Assembly (NCBI GenBank): GCA_023678885.1
Contig: CM042994.1
Location: 19,749,073 to 19,813,072, forward strand
DNA length: 64,000 nt
Direction: 5' to 3'
DNA from: Pogostemon cablin
Taxonomy: Eukaryota > Streptophyta > Magnoliopsida > Lamiales > Lamiaceae
Made by a program: the position numbers and the translations under genes
Shown here: one piece after another, positions 10,507 to 21,463 of the stretch
Numbering within the stretch: the stretch's first letter is position 1
Layout of the letters: each line of letters opens with the position of its first letter
Notes under the pieces: model-generated
Database searches by the model: none
What the model was told of the DNA's origin: nothing
What the model saw: the letters and a program-made list of their open reading frames with translations, nothing else

Positions 10507-11245
10507 TGGATAGAGCTTTGCCAAACTTACATCATAGAAGCAAGATGGTATCACAGTGGATATTATCCAAAAACGGAGGAGTACCTCAACAATGGGTGGA
10601 TTTTGATTTCGGGCCCTATTGTTCTCATGTATGGTTACTTTTGCCTAGCAAACCCCATCAACAAGGAGGACTTGCACATCTTAGAGAAATACCCTGGGAT
10701 TGTACGCTGGCCATCCATCGTCTTTCGCCTTGCCGATGATTTTGGAACCTCATCGGTAATAGTGATTTATATCTTATCAATACGCTTAGGTCTAGAATAT
10801 TTATGTGTATAATTGTCTTTTCAATCCATAAATAAAGAGTATGCAACGGAGGATGTATATACTTCATAACTCATAAGAGAAGATGCAACTCATTAATTAT
10901 TTACATTTTTATAACTATTGCTACTTGTTACAGGAAGAAATCAAGAGAGGGGATGTTCCGAAATCGATCCAGTGCTACATGCATGAAACAGGGTGTTCGG
11001 AAGAGGAAGCTCGGGTGTACATGAAGAAACTGATCTACGAGTTGTACAAGAAGATGAACCAAGAGATCTTGCTGGCGGAGAAGCCGAGCTTGAGGTATTT
11101 TGGCGAAACAGCGTACGATCTTGTCCGAATGTCACTGTCCTTCTACCTGCATTATGGAGATTGTTTTGGAGTAAACCCTAATTCTGAGACCAAAAGAAAT
11201 CTTGTTTCGCTCATTGTGGAGCCCTTCCCAATCACATCACCATGA
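10507..11245 (+). pseudogene. Terpene synthase (TPS-b type) fragment 1, exons 6 and 7 only
   Basis: Exon 6 is 10507-10755 (249 bp, the usual size for TPS exon 6) and exon 7 is 10934-11245, ending in TGA. The AG/GT boundaries are intact. The encoded segment is the C-terminal part of the class I terpene synthase fold. It includes the second metal-binding motif, DDFGTSSEE, which straddles the exon 6/7 junction, followed by [20 protein letters not shown], conserved in plant monoterpene synthases. Exons 1-5, including the RRx8W and DDxxD motifs, are absent, and upstream lies 3'-flank sequence rather than exon 5. It differs from copy 2 by a Leu for Ser near the exon 6 start and by ending ITSP-stop rather than ITSPLE-stop. 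Homology to copy 2 stops at the last codon. It cannot make a working enzyme. Confidence 0.9.
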
Positions 11246-11650
11246 ACTAACTCATATTATTTGAGGATTAGTCTAGTGGGACTAAAATTGCTAACGGGAA
11301 TAACGGAAAACTTAACTGTGGGACCATTATCGCTGAAAAAAATGTTTGGGACTGAAGTCAAGACTATTGGGACCAAACTCAAACGGGACTGTGACGGGTA
11401 GGACTGATTTTGCAATTTTCTCTCAAAGGGGTATACTGAGAGTTTAAAACCAAAATAGTCCATACAAATTTATTTTATTCAAAACAATCTCAAAAACTTA
11501 ATTTCTCTTAAATAATTTCATACCTTTTAAATTCACATCAAAATGGTCTTTTTTAATTAAAAAAATGTCCAATTTTTCTAGTTTCATGGATAAAGCTGAA
11601 TCAGTGCTTTTACAAAGTTTTGGGCGAAATTGGTAAAAAAAATATATGTA
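11246..11650. other. Intergenic, no gene seen
   Basis: After the stop codon the sequence shares nothing with the 3' flank of terpene synthase copy 2. At 11270-11460 there are phrases of the 'GGGACTAAAATTG' type that recur in MULE-like MITEs here, but I could not find both ends. Confidence 0.4.
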
Positions 11651-11940
11651 CTCCCTCCACCCCCATTAATAGGTATCATTTGTTTTTTTTTAAATAGATT
11701 AAGGAGATTAAGGAGTATAATAATTTAATGTTTAGTGGATTGAGGAATATAATATTTAATGTGTAGTGAGTTGTATTAGTATTGAATGTCCTAACAATTT
11801 TCAAACCTTTTCAAAAAATGTAAAAAGATACAAGACGATTATATTTTAAACTCCACATCACTTCTAATATATAAGAATCTAACTGCAGTGCACTTGGATA
11901 ATTTCAATCGTTAGATCATATTTTAAGAGGATGGAGGGAG
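11651..11940. mobile_element. Stowaway-like MITE
   Basis: Starts CTCCCTCCACCC and ends GGATGGAGGGAG, with TA on both sides, as expected for a Tc1/mariner-type MITE. Confidence 0.8.
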
Positions 11941-12049
11941 TATTTAATAGTAATTTAACACCATCTAACTTACTACATTTTTTGTTGGTTTATCATTTTT
12001 AAATAAAATAATTTAAAATAAAATATAAGAGACATTTTGAAAAATAATA

Positions 12050-12304
12050 CTCCCTCCATCCCGTTTCAATGTTTACGTTTGCTTTTTGCACGTTGATTAA
12101 GGAATATGATATTTTAATGGACAGTGGATAGAAAGATATAATATTTAATATAAAGTGAGTAGGTGTACTAGTGTTGGATGTGGGTCTCATAGTTATATAT
12201 TATTAATTGTTTTAGGTGGGTCCTATGTACCGAAAAAAAATGTAAAGATTGAAATGAGACACCAAAAATAGAAAAACATAAAAATTGAATTGAGACTGAG
12301 AGAG
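12050..12304. mobile_element. Stowaway-like MITE
   Basis: Starts CTCCCTCCATCCCG after TA and ends with a degenerate GACTGAGAGAG before TA. The interior shares the 'TTTCAATGTTTACGTTTGC' phrase with the copies at 21175 and 37340. Confidence 0.75.
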
Positions 12305-12860
12305 TAGAAAAATTCAACTATCTCAATTTACAATTTACAAATAATATTAACGTATTTGGAATCCTAATTTTTCTTTTTATGTATAAACTTATAATTTTGT
12401 AGTTTAATTCACAAATAATATTAACTTATTTGGAATTAATTTTTTTTATTTTTTTAATGTATAAACTTATAAATTTATTGTTCTTTATTAATGTTTGGAC
12501 AACATTTAATATATTTTTAGTTATATTTCAAATTGTATTAATTTCTATATTGTATTCATCAATGTAGGTTGTTAAGGTTTTCCGTCCTCATAACTGAAGT
12601 CTGACTCGAAAGAGAAGAAGAGAAGAGAAGGATACCGAATTCCGCGAATGGAGAGAGAGTGGCCGCCTGTGACAGAGAGCGCGCTGTACAGATGTGGCAT
12701 GCTGGCTCCATACTTGACGAAGCGAGATTGGGAAGATGACGAAGAATACCTCAATAAAATGGTCACTGTAACTTATTCCGACGATGTCGCCGAGAATCGC
12801 AAAATCACCTACCAACCCAGTCTCATTAAGAAATTCCTCAATCAAGTGCGGAATAGCAGG

Positions 12861-13636
12861 GTATATATCCCTATCAGATGACAAATTCATTGATTAAATA
12901 GCGAAAATTAGGGTTTGTTGTTCTCAATTATATTTGCGCTTTATAAATTTATTATTGTTTTATTGAGTTAAATTCATTTTATATTTATAACTAAAAAAAA
13001 CTTTGATTTTTGTCTTAAAAAGATAAATGATTCAATTTTTTGAATATTTTTAATTTTTGCCAATTTTCATTGGAGAACGCGAATTTCGCCAGAAAACCCC
13101 AATTTTGGCGCACATGAAGCTTTAATTTAGGGGTTTCAAGTTGGTCAATCCAACGTGCCAATTTTGACTTATTTTGAGCCAATAAATCAATAAATCGCAA
13201 TGTCATATCCCACCTAATATTTTTTGTTCACATCAGCTTAATATTTTAATTTGGGTTTGTTAGGTTATCGGTAATTAGGGTTTGCTGTTCTCAATTAAAT
13301 TTGTGCAAGCTCTATAATTTTTTTTAATTGGGTTATTTCTTGTTTAATTCCGTTTAATTGCGTTGCCGGGGATACAATGTTTAATTTTTTGTTGTTTGTT
13401 TTCCTTAAATTCTGTTGATGGGATTGAAATTTGGCAAACACTTAAATTGGATTTTCGGTGTAAACCAAGTGATCCTCCCTCCCAATCCTATTGTACCCTC
13501 CATATTAATATAGAGATTGTTATGCTTTAAAATAAAGAGATCACATGATTTACACCGTAAAGCCGGTCACATGAGACTAACTCCTTTAATGTTTGGTATC
13601 AATTTGCAAGTCTAATTCTTGCACTTGTTTAGCCAG
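12861..13636 (+). other. Intron 1 of EWPPV copy A
   Basis: Runs from GTATATATCC to ...TTAGCCAG. It is longer than intron 1 of copy B (144 bp). Two similar stretches (around 12898 and 13262, both with a TTAGGGTTTG(T/C)TGTTCTCAA core) suggest an internal duplication or an insertion. No coding signal was seen. Confidence 0.7.
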
Positions 13637-13753
13637 GGTTACGATGTGACTATAGGGCTGCCACTCTACTTCGATGCTCCTTTCCTGAGATATCCTGACA
13701 ATGATTACTTTAAGCCAATCTTTGATGAACGTGATGAAGCACTACAGGTTGCG

Positions 13754-14761
13754 CCCGTAATCCTAGATCTTCCTGGTTTGGAGCGGCCAAACTCCTAGGA
13801 ACTTCACTTATAGGAAAGCTAAGATAAGAAAGAGACTGCTCCTCCCGAGATGCCTTTGGGGACTTTTGTTGTTGATTGTTAGGCGAAATAAATCCTTTCT
13901 ACTAAGGTAAGATAGAAAAATAGATTGACCTCCAATCTGCTTGACGTAAACCTCTTTGATTTTCAATAGAAAGATGGATTAGCCCATTCTCCTATGCGTT
14001 CATTTCATTGAAGTAGATTATATTTCCTTACCTTAGCTTGGTCAACTAATAGTAACTACGGGAAAAACTTAGCCTAGTAATTAACCTAGACTATTCTTTT
14101 GCTATTCCAAAGCAAGTAATGCGGATAATACTTTTTTTACCGGTAATAACCTTCTTTACTGAGTGGGTCAGATCCTTCCTTCCGAAGAATTGGAATTAGT
14201 ATACGATCAATCTGCTTTCTCTTAATCGAAGGATGATTAAAAGTCTGATACTATTGAATTGGATGATGTGGTACTTGATGTAGCTGAAGAGCCCGCTTTA
14301 TCCTTATCAATTGAAAAGAGAAAGGAGAATAGGTTCAAAATTTCTTTGATTTAGCCTTTTTTCTAGGCAAATGGAATGAATTGGCTTTGCCAACATTTAG
14401 TTCACGAAGTTCTGGTACAAACAAAGGTGAGAAAGAGTTTACGCGCCAACATTGGCATCAAGACTTGGGTTTTCAACCAAGTTTGTTATGAGGAACCCGA
14501 GCTCAAAAGCTTTTCCATGAGGGACTTTCCTTTCTTTAGGAGACCTCCAAGGTGGAAGTAACATGTTTCTTTCCTAGACGACAAGTTTGAAAAGAGAGAA
14601 TGCCCGACCCACAACTTAACTCGCTTAACTAGCAAGGAAGAGCTCGTCTATTAGCAGCTCCCAAGAATGACCAGATCACGCAGCAGTGAAAGCCAAAGCG
14701 AGAGCGGAAGAACGAAGGCTAAACCTCTCTAATACGGCAGCGGCTCTATCTTGTTTTCCCT
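13754..14761. other. Organelle-like insertion (probable NUMT) in EWPPV copy A
   Basis: About 1 kb that differs in texture from everything around it: more even base composition, no MITE phrases, and runs such as AAGAAAGAGACTGCTCC, GGGACTTTCCTTTCTTTAGG and AAAGCGAGAGCGG that look like plant mitochondrial intergenic DNA. It precisely replaces part of exon 2, intron 2 and part of exon 3 of copy A. The open frame at 14376-14561 has no recognisable domain. The mitochondrial origin is inferred from style only. Confidence 0.5.
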
Positions 14762-15058
14762 GCCCGAACGTTTTTCTTGAAGATTTTGGCCAAGGACACC
14801 TCCTCGCTCGACGCCACTGATGAAACTTTTCTAGCAGCGGTGTTTGCACTAGGGTGCGAGGCTTACGAAGTTATAGAGTGCCTAATCCAACCTGATCACG
14901 ATGCCCCAACTACAGATTCTACTACCGATGCTACTGAAACTGATGCACCGGATCTTGACTAACCATGTTGTGATGAAGATAAAAGGAAAAAATAAAAATC
15001 CAAGAATGGAGAGAAGAGAACATCAAAACTCCTGCCTATACTTTGGTTTAATTCTGTC

Positions 15059-15338
15059 AGGTAAATATCAGTTTTAGTCTCTAGGATAGGTCAAATCCAA
15101 TTTCAATCCTCAAGTTTGCTAATGTCTCAAAAGTCCCCAGTGTCTGAATTTAGTCATTTTTATCCATTTTTTATCTCTTTTTCCAGCAACTTTAAGAAGT
15201 AAAAGTGGACAAAAATGACCAAAAGTGGACGAAAAAAACTAAAATCAGACACCGGGTGACCACTTTTGAAAGATTACCAAACTTGAGAATTGAAGTTGGA
15301 TTTGGCCTATTCTAAATGATCAAAATTGATATTTTCCC
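15059..15338. mobile_element. MULE-like MITE with 10-bp target duplication
   Basis: An imperfect palindrome of about 280 bp whose ends read AGGTAAATATCAGTTTT and (reverse) GGGAAAATATCAATTTT. TAATTCTGTC flanks it at 15049-15058 and 15339-15348. The same family is nested in the 2.6-kb tandem array (for example about 48914-49187) and at 23224-23494. Confidence 0.85.
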
Positions 15339-15348
15339 TAATTCTGTC

Positions 15349-16061
15349 TATATGCGTTTATCAGGTTGTACATGATGCTCATGTGTTGGTGTACTCTGAT
15401 AATATGGTATCTACTTGTCTTTTTGCTTTGGGATTGTGATAATCTATGCATAAGGTTTAATTTTGTGTGCTTTTATTAAGTAGGTTTGTTTATGCTTTCG
15501 AAGTTATGATGATGTGTGTTTCCTTGGTGTGCTTTAGACAATATCATTCCATTTGGTGTGTGTTCTTTAACTAAAATTTGTTCCAACTTATATAAATATT
15601 TATTTTTATTTGTTACCACAATTAAATAAATATATTTTTAACTAATATTTTATTCTTATTTTTTATAAATACTTCTTATTTGTTACCTAATTAAGATTCA
15701 TTAATAAAAAGAGAAAATATATTATTTAAAAAAGAATATTAAATAAGGAGATTAATTATAAGTAATTAAGAAAAATATTAAAAAGAATATTAAAAATTCA
15801 AAAAAATTGAGAAAATTAAGGAACACATGTTAAAATATAATGGTTATATAAATAAAATATATTATTTTAAAATACGATAAATGATAATTAAAGTATGATT
15901 TCATCTTTTTCTCAATTTTTTTAATTTTTTTTATTTAACTGGTACTGATACGTTTTATAAAAGCCATAAAGAGTAAGATTGTGACGTATGATTTCATTCA
16001 TTAAAGGGCTTAGTTGTGTAAAGCTTCATCATAACGGAGAAAAAGGGATTCCTTTCCGCAA
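15349..16061. other. AT-rich spacer with copy B promoter
   Basis: 3' flank of copy A, then a very AT-rich tract (15590-15950). A TATA-like TTTTATAAAA sits at 15953-15962, about 100 bp before the copy B start codon. Confidence 0.5.
15953..15962 (+). promoter_or_regulatory. Putative TATA box of EWPPV copy B
   Basis: TTTTATAAAA about 100 bp upstream of the ATG at 16062, a usual plant spacing. Confidence 0.45.
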
Positions 16062-16918
16062 ATGGAGAAAGAGTGGCCGCCAGTGAAAGAAAGCGCTCTG
16101 TACAGAGGTGGTATGCTGGCTCCTTTCCTGGAAAAACGAGCTTGGGAGGACAATGAAGAATACCTCGATAAGTCCATAACTTATGACGATGAAGATTGCC
16201 AAGTTGTCTACACACCTCGCGACGTTAAGAAATTCCTTGATGAGATGCGCAATAGCAGGGTATGTATATATGTTTCTCTATCCAATTTCATACTTAATTC
16301 GTTAATTGAATAGGTTTTATGTAATTAGGGTTTGTCGTGAGTATTCAATCAATCTGCAGATGTGGTTATTGTTTGTTAATTGTGTTGATTGTAAAATGGT
16401 TAGGGTTACGATGTGAGTCCAGGGATGCCATTTTTTCTGGGATCTCCTCTTCTCGTGTATCATCAAGAGGAGAACCCTCTTTTTCCGACAATCTCCGAAC
16501 CACGAGATGAAGCCATTCAGATTGCGATTGATCACATCAGTTCCAAGGTCTGTATTTAATTAGTTTACATTGACGTCAGCTGTAGTACATATTCTGCAAG
16601 TTTGTTTTCTTTCTAACTTGTTTGTGATTCCGGCAGACCAACAAACCTTACAAGTATGAGAAATTGGTGAATTTTAATTACACCACAGCCCGAACGTTTT
16701 CCTGACCTTTACTGCCAAGGACACCTCCCTGCCCGGAAGAAACTTTTCTAGCAGCGGTGTATGCACCACTCCACCTGGGGTCCGAGGGTTTCACACTTGA
16801 AGAGTGCCTGCTCAAGCCTGATCACGATGCTCCGACTACGGATCCTACTACTACCGATGCTACTGCAATAGATGCTCCTACTACTACAGCAGATCCTGAT
16901 GAAACATGTTGTGCTTAA
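16062..16918 (+). pseudogene. EWPPV family copy B, frameshifted
   Basis: Exon 1 is 16062-16259 (66 codons), exon 2 is 16404-16547 (48 codons; GYDVSPGMPFFLGSP...) and exon 3 is 16637 to TAA 16916-16918. All four splice sites are GT-AG. Compared with copies C and D, exon 3 lacks one T in the run encoding the TFFLTF stretch, which brings a TGA in frame at 16703-16705. A further dozen bases are missing in the SLPD..DETF stretch near 16735. The predicted product is therefore cut to about 136 residues, losing the AKDTSLPD segment and the acidic tail ending TCCA. The splice sites are still perfect, so it may be transcribed. It has the shortest introns of the family (144 and 89 bp). Confidence 0.82.
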
Positions 16919-17546
16919 GACAAAGGGGAAAAACAAAAAATACAAGCGCCTCCAGTACCTAAGAGTGGACATTATGCTTTTATTAGGTTGTACATGTTGC
17001 TCATGTGCAGCTGAACTCTGATAATTATGTTATCTACTTGTTATATTCTTTGGGATTGTGAGAATCTATACATAGGTTTAATTCTATGTGTGCTTTCAAA
17101 GTTATGATGCTATGTGTTTTCATTATGCTACTTTGTTTACGAGTGCGCTGACTTGTAAAGTGTGGAATTTCAAATAATTTTGTAATTTGTCTTATGGAAT
17201 GTCTTTTCTAATGTCCACATGTTATGGTCCTGTAATTCAACTACTAGTGTCACTGGATGCTCAATGACTATTAAATATGAATAGCCTAGTTGATTAAGTA
17301 TATAAAGGCTCCCTACTTATACTAAGCGGCACATAGTTTCTCTTCTCCCCATCAAAAGGTATTACGAAAGTCTCATAAAGAAATAAAAAGGTTTAGTTGA
17401 AGAAGACCATAATACTATATGATTTTGGAGTTTGTGTTCCTCCTTGATAACTAACTCATTAGATCAGTTACGCTTTCGTTTTATGGTTTGAATTCATTTA
17501 TCATAATTGGGGTTCAATTTTTTAGGATTTATAAATTTATTTCCTA
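16919..17546. other. 3' flank of copy B, no gene seen
   Basis: The first 200 bp resemble the downstream region of copy A (both contain TTGTACATG(A/T)TGCTCATGTG), showing that the duplicated segment extends past the coding region. Nothing else recognised. Confidence 0.5.
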
Positions 17547-17872
17547 CACTACAAAAAAATTATTTTTTACCAACAGAATATTTCATTGGTAAAAGTTTTA
17601 ATTCCATTCTTAAATTGGTTTACTAACGGATTAACAAAGAAATCGATTGGTAAAGTGGTGGTCGGTAAATTTTTAGCAACGAAAATTCAATTTTGTTGCT
17701 AATCTGTTAGTAATTTATATAATAATTCCCTTGGTAATCAGTTGATAAAATAGAGTTCCGTTGCTAAAAGAAAATTGTCATTTTTGTTGCTAATTAATTT
17801 ATAATTACTAACGGATTGAATTCTGTTAGTAAAATTTCATTGTTAAAAAATGGAGTAATTATTTTTGTACTG
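17547..17872. mobile_element. CACTA-type MITE
   Basis: Begins CACTACAAAAAAAT and ends in the degenerate mirror TTTTTGTACTG. CTA flanks it on both sides (17544-17546 and 17873-17875), the 3-bp duplication expected for CACTA elements. The interior repeats (A/C)CAACGGA/TCCGTTG(G/C)TAA-type motifs. Related to 34089-34430. Confidence 0.85.
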
Positions 17873-18345
17873 CTACATGAGTCAGACGCTTGAGAGGGAA
17901 AATGGGAAGTGAAACGTTTGGGCTTCAATTCGGATTCACCATCGATCAAGAAGGGGGCAAAGGTGGTTTTGGATCAGGGCCTTAATTATTAAGGCAGCCC
18001 ATTACTCGGAATTCGAAGCCATCATGTTGGGCCACCAATATGGGCAACAAATACGAATCACCCATAACATTTTTTATTTATTTTTAATAACTCACGACCC
18101 TCCTGCATGAGTCAACACACAAGCGCAAACTGAGTAGAAAATCATGATAAGGTAGCCAGGAAAGACTGGTAACAGTTATTGGTGAAAAGAGTCTGACATG
18201 GCAGCTATTTTGTCTTTTTCTAATCCATTATCAAAATTTTAATTTATGACCCACAGAGACAAACACCAATTTATTAATTCATCGGACCACCTCCGTTGAC
18301 TGGTCAATTCTGGTGTATTAATCCATCCCGTATGCTAGTTATATA
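17873..18345. other. Spacer upstream of terpene synthase copy 2, no TPS exons 1-3
   Basis: Searched by eye for the RRx8W region and other N-terminal terpene synthase signatures; none seen. No gene recognised. Confidence 0.5.
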
Positions 18346-18535
18346 CTCCCTCCATGAGTCTCATTTGTTTTTTGGTACGTAAATTAAAAAGTATTATTAT
18401 TTAATTTGTAGTAAGTAGTTATATTAGTGGGTTTGTGGGCCCATATTTTAATTGTATTAGTGGATGTGGGTGAGTCTGATATGTCAAAAAAGAAAATGAA
18501 ATTCTTAATTTATATACTTAAAATCGTATTTCATG
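18346..18535. mobile_element. Stowaway-like MITE, right end lost
   Basis: Starts CTCCCTCCATGAG after TA. The interior phrases match the family, but the right GGAGGGAG end is not present before the terpene synthase exon at 18619. Confidence 0.6.
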
Positions 18536-18618
18536 GTAACTACTTAAAATCAAAACATATAAATATACTTAATTTTCTACAAAAGTGATTTATAGTATAA
18601 TAATTTTTGGCACTGCAG

Positions 18619-19893
18619 GGGGCATAAAAAAAGTGGTCTAGGAGAGAAGTTGACGTTTGCAAGGGATCGATTGGCGGAGAGTTTCTTATGGGCTTTGGGG
18701 TTCACTCCAGAGCCTCAATTTGGATACACAAGAGAGATCATGACCAAAGTCGCTCAAATGGTTTCAGTCATTGATGACATCTACGATGTATATGGCACGC
18801 TTGAAGAAATCGAGCTCTTTACAAAATTCATTGAAAGGTTGCTATACTTACTCAAGATTAATAGATAATTTGTGGGATTCAATGGAATTGCATGTGTGAC
18901 ATATATGGATGTGCAGGTGGGACATTAATGAGTTGGACACAATTCCATTGTACATGCAAATTTGTTTCATGGATCTCAACAACTTCGTCAATGAATTGGC
19001 TTATCATGTCCTAAAGGAACAAGGTGTCAACGTCGTCTCAAACCTTAGGAAATTGGTATGTATATAAAACTAGTATTTTTTCTTCTTCACTCGTATTTAT
19101 ATAGTATATACTTAATGATGGTATAGTAGAATTAATTTTCATTTTTATTTTTATTTTTTTCTTAGTGGATAGAGCTTTGCCAAACTTACATCATAGAAGC
19201 AAGATGGTATCACAGTGGATATTATCCAAAAACGGAGGAGTACCTCAACAATGGGTGGATTTCGATTTCGGGCCCTATTGTTCTCATGTATGGTTACTTT
19301 TGCCTAGCAAACCCCATCAACAAGGAGGACTTGCACATCTTAGAGAAATACCCTGGGATTGTACGCTGGCCATCCATCGTCTTTCGCCTTGCCGATGATT
19401 TTGGAACCTCATCGGTAATAGTGATTTATATCTTATCAATACGCTTAGGTCTAGAATATTTATGTGTATAATTGTCTTTTCAATCCATAAATAAAGAGTA
19501 TGCAATTCATAACTCATAAGAGAAGATGCAACTCATTAATTATTTAAATTTTTATAATATTGCTACTTGTTACAGGAAGAAATCAAGAGAGGGGATGTTC
19601 CGAAATCGATTCAGTGCTACATGCATGAAACGGGGTGTTCGGAAGAGGAAGCTCGGGTGTACATGAAAAAACTAATCTATGAGTTGTACAAGAAGATGAA
19701 CCAAGAGATCTTGTTGGCGGAGAAGCCGAGCTTGAGGTATTTTGGTGAAACAGCGTACGATCTTGTCCGAATGTCACTCTCCTTCTACTTGCACTACGGA
19801 GATTGTTTTGGGGTAAACCCTAATTCTGAGACCAAAAGAAATCTTGTTTCGCTCATTGTGGAACCCTTCCCAATCACATCTCCACTTGAATAA
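18619..19893 (+). pseudogene. Terpene synthase (TPS-b type) copy 2, exons 4-7
   Basis: Four exons with intact GT-AG sites: 18619-18837 (219 bp), 18917-19055 (139 bp), 19166-19414 (249 bp) and 19576-19893. The first three lengths are the canonical sizes of exons 4-6 in plant TPS-a/b genes. All are open. Exon 4 encodes [15 protein letters not shown], then [11 protein letters not shown] with the DDxxD metal-binding motif. Exons 6 and 7 carry the second metal motif DDFGTSSEE and the C-terminus ending ITSPLE. The product would be the class I alpha domain of a monoterpene synthase, which ionises geranyl diphosphate in plastids in related enzymes. Exons 1-3 (transit peptide, RRx8W and most of the N-terminal domain) are absent from the window, and a MITE lies just upstream. 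It is thus probably a 5'-truncated pseudogene, although the open frame means it decayed recently or is still used in a chimeric transcript. The tryptophan pair usual at the exon 4 start reads GH here. Confidence 0.9.
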
Positions 19894-20165
19894 AAATGCT
19901 ACCATCACATATGTAGGCATATGCCATTTCATTCAATCAAATTTTAATTATTTGTACTCTGTAAAAATATATATAGTAAAGAAACATTTCACTCTATTAA
20001 TGTGACTTAACGTTCTTTTTTCTTTTCTTTCCATTTTCGTAAACTATTACTCCATTTATGTGCGTTTAACAATCAACATACCCTTTTTTTTATATACAAT
20101 TATGACTTCTATATAAATAGACATGATCGATCGCTCTATATACTGTATAACATTTAAAGAATTAG
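19894..20165 (+). other. 3' flank of terpene synthase copy 2
   Basis: Contains the roughly 105-bp segment (20046-20150) that is duplicated upstream of copy 1 at 10306-10411. Otherwise AT-rich. Confidence 0.7.
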
Positions 20166-20169
20166 GGCT

Positions 20170-20390
20170 ACACTAAAAACATCTTTAAGCCAATTCGGAT
20201 CTCCTGTTACAAACCGTTGGATGATTGACACGTAGAATAAATTAATCTATACCCTAACAATCAACCTTAACGGAAAAGGTTGAGATTTTCCTCTCTGCAC
20301 ACGTGTCACTCTTCTAACGCGTGTAACAGGAGATGTAACACCAAAATGTAACAGGAAATCGAAGATCTCTTTAAGCTAGCACACTAAAAC
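20170..20390. mobile_element. MITE with CCTGTTAC inverted ends
   Basis: Contains paired TCTCCTGTTACAAACCGTTG and GTAACAGGAGATG blocks, with CATCTTTAAGC-like outer arms. The same element, about 180 bp, sits in each unit of the 2.6-kb array (for example about 48603-48787), where a 66-residue minus-strand frame recurs by conservation of the MITE. Confidence 0.65.
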
Positions 20391-21174
20391 AATACTACAT
20401 CCGTCACGTTTACGCATTTCCATTTCAATGACACACACAACACTAATACAACTATCCACTATATAATATTTCTACTATTGTAGTTTCTAGTCAACACAGC
20501 CAAGCTTGACTCACTCTCTTCACTGTCCTGCGCATGCATGTGTATATTAATTAATAATTCAATAACCAGAAACGATCAAAGGAAAAGAAAAAGGATTTTT
20601 TTAAAAGAAGAAGTTAAGAACACCTCTATTGACTGTTAATTTGTGTGGGGTGTCCATTCCAACAAAATAAGATTGGTAAAATTAGACTAATGAAACTCTT
20701 CGGAAGGCCTCTAATTCGGATATATATACTGAGTAGTTTTTTTTTTTTAAATTTAATTTAGTGGAGAAAATTAAATTAAAACTTAATTTAAGTCGTTCAA
20801 GTGCACCCTGTATACTCTTATAATTATTTCATTATTTTAATGGGTGATTGGTTGTGCATGTAGGATCGGATGAGAGCCCTTTCTTATAGCTCGAAACATT
20901 ACATTATAATTAAACCCTAAACCCTTATCCGTTGACTCTATAGAAATTCCAAACCCTATATCCTCTTAAAACATTATGACATAAACCCTGAACTCTTATA
21001 AATATATAATTATTTTAATTGGTGGTTGAAATTTATTTAAAAAATAGATGGTTAGAATTTTAACTAAATTATTTTCTGATTTAAAAAAGTAATAACTACA
21101 ATTATTTAATTATTTTAACGGGTTACTGAGATTTAATTTATGTTTGAAATTTATGAATATATTCAAATTATATA
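20391..21174. other. AT-rich intergenic
   Basis: No gene. From about 20830 a loose repeat of the TAATTATTTAATTATTTTAA(T)GGG type begins. Confidence 0.5.
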
Positions 21175-21427
21175 CTCCCACGTCTCATTTCAATGTTTAT
21201 ATATTTCTATTTTGGGCGTCTCATTTCAATGTTTATGTTTTCCTTTTTGGAATATGGGACCCACCTAAAACAATTAATATATTAACTTGGGCCCCACATC
21301 CAACACTAATACACCTACCCACTTTACATTAAATATTATATCTTTCCACCCACTATCTATTAAAATATTATACTTTTTAATCAACGTGCAAAAAGCAAAC
21401 GTAAACATTGAAACGGGACAGAGGGAG
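21175..21427. mobile_element. Stowaway-like MITE
   Basis: TA-flanked. Starts CTCCCACGTCTCATTTCAAT and ends GGGACAGAGGGAG. Confidence 0.85.
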
Positions 21428-21463
21428 TATTTAATAGTATTATTCAATTTTTTAGAAATAATA

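Larger units (their letters stand above)
12648..14962 (+). pseudogene. EWPPV family copy A, disrupted by organelle-like insertion
   Basis: Exon 1 is 12648-12860 (71 codons; MEREWPPVTESALYR... to ...QVRNSR) with a GT donor. Intron 1 ends in CCAG and exon 2 begins at 13637 (GYDVTIGLPLYF...). Exon 2 is cut after about codon 39, near 13753, and the following kilobase is unrelated DNA. Homology resumes inside exon 3 at about 14762 (AKDTS...DETFLAAVF... with an acidic and threonine-rich tail) and stops at TAA 14960-14962. Comparison with copy B shows that the last 21 bp of exon 2, intron 2 and about 50 bp of exon 3 were lost, so no normal protein can be made. The start was chosen because the ATG context and following residues match the other three copies. 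The family function is unknown to me. Confidence 0.85.
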
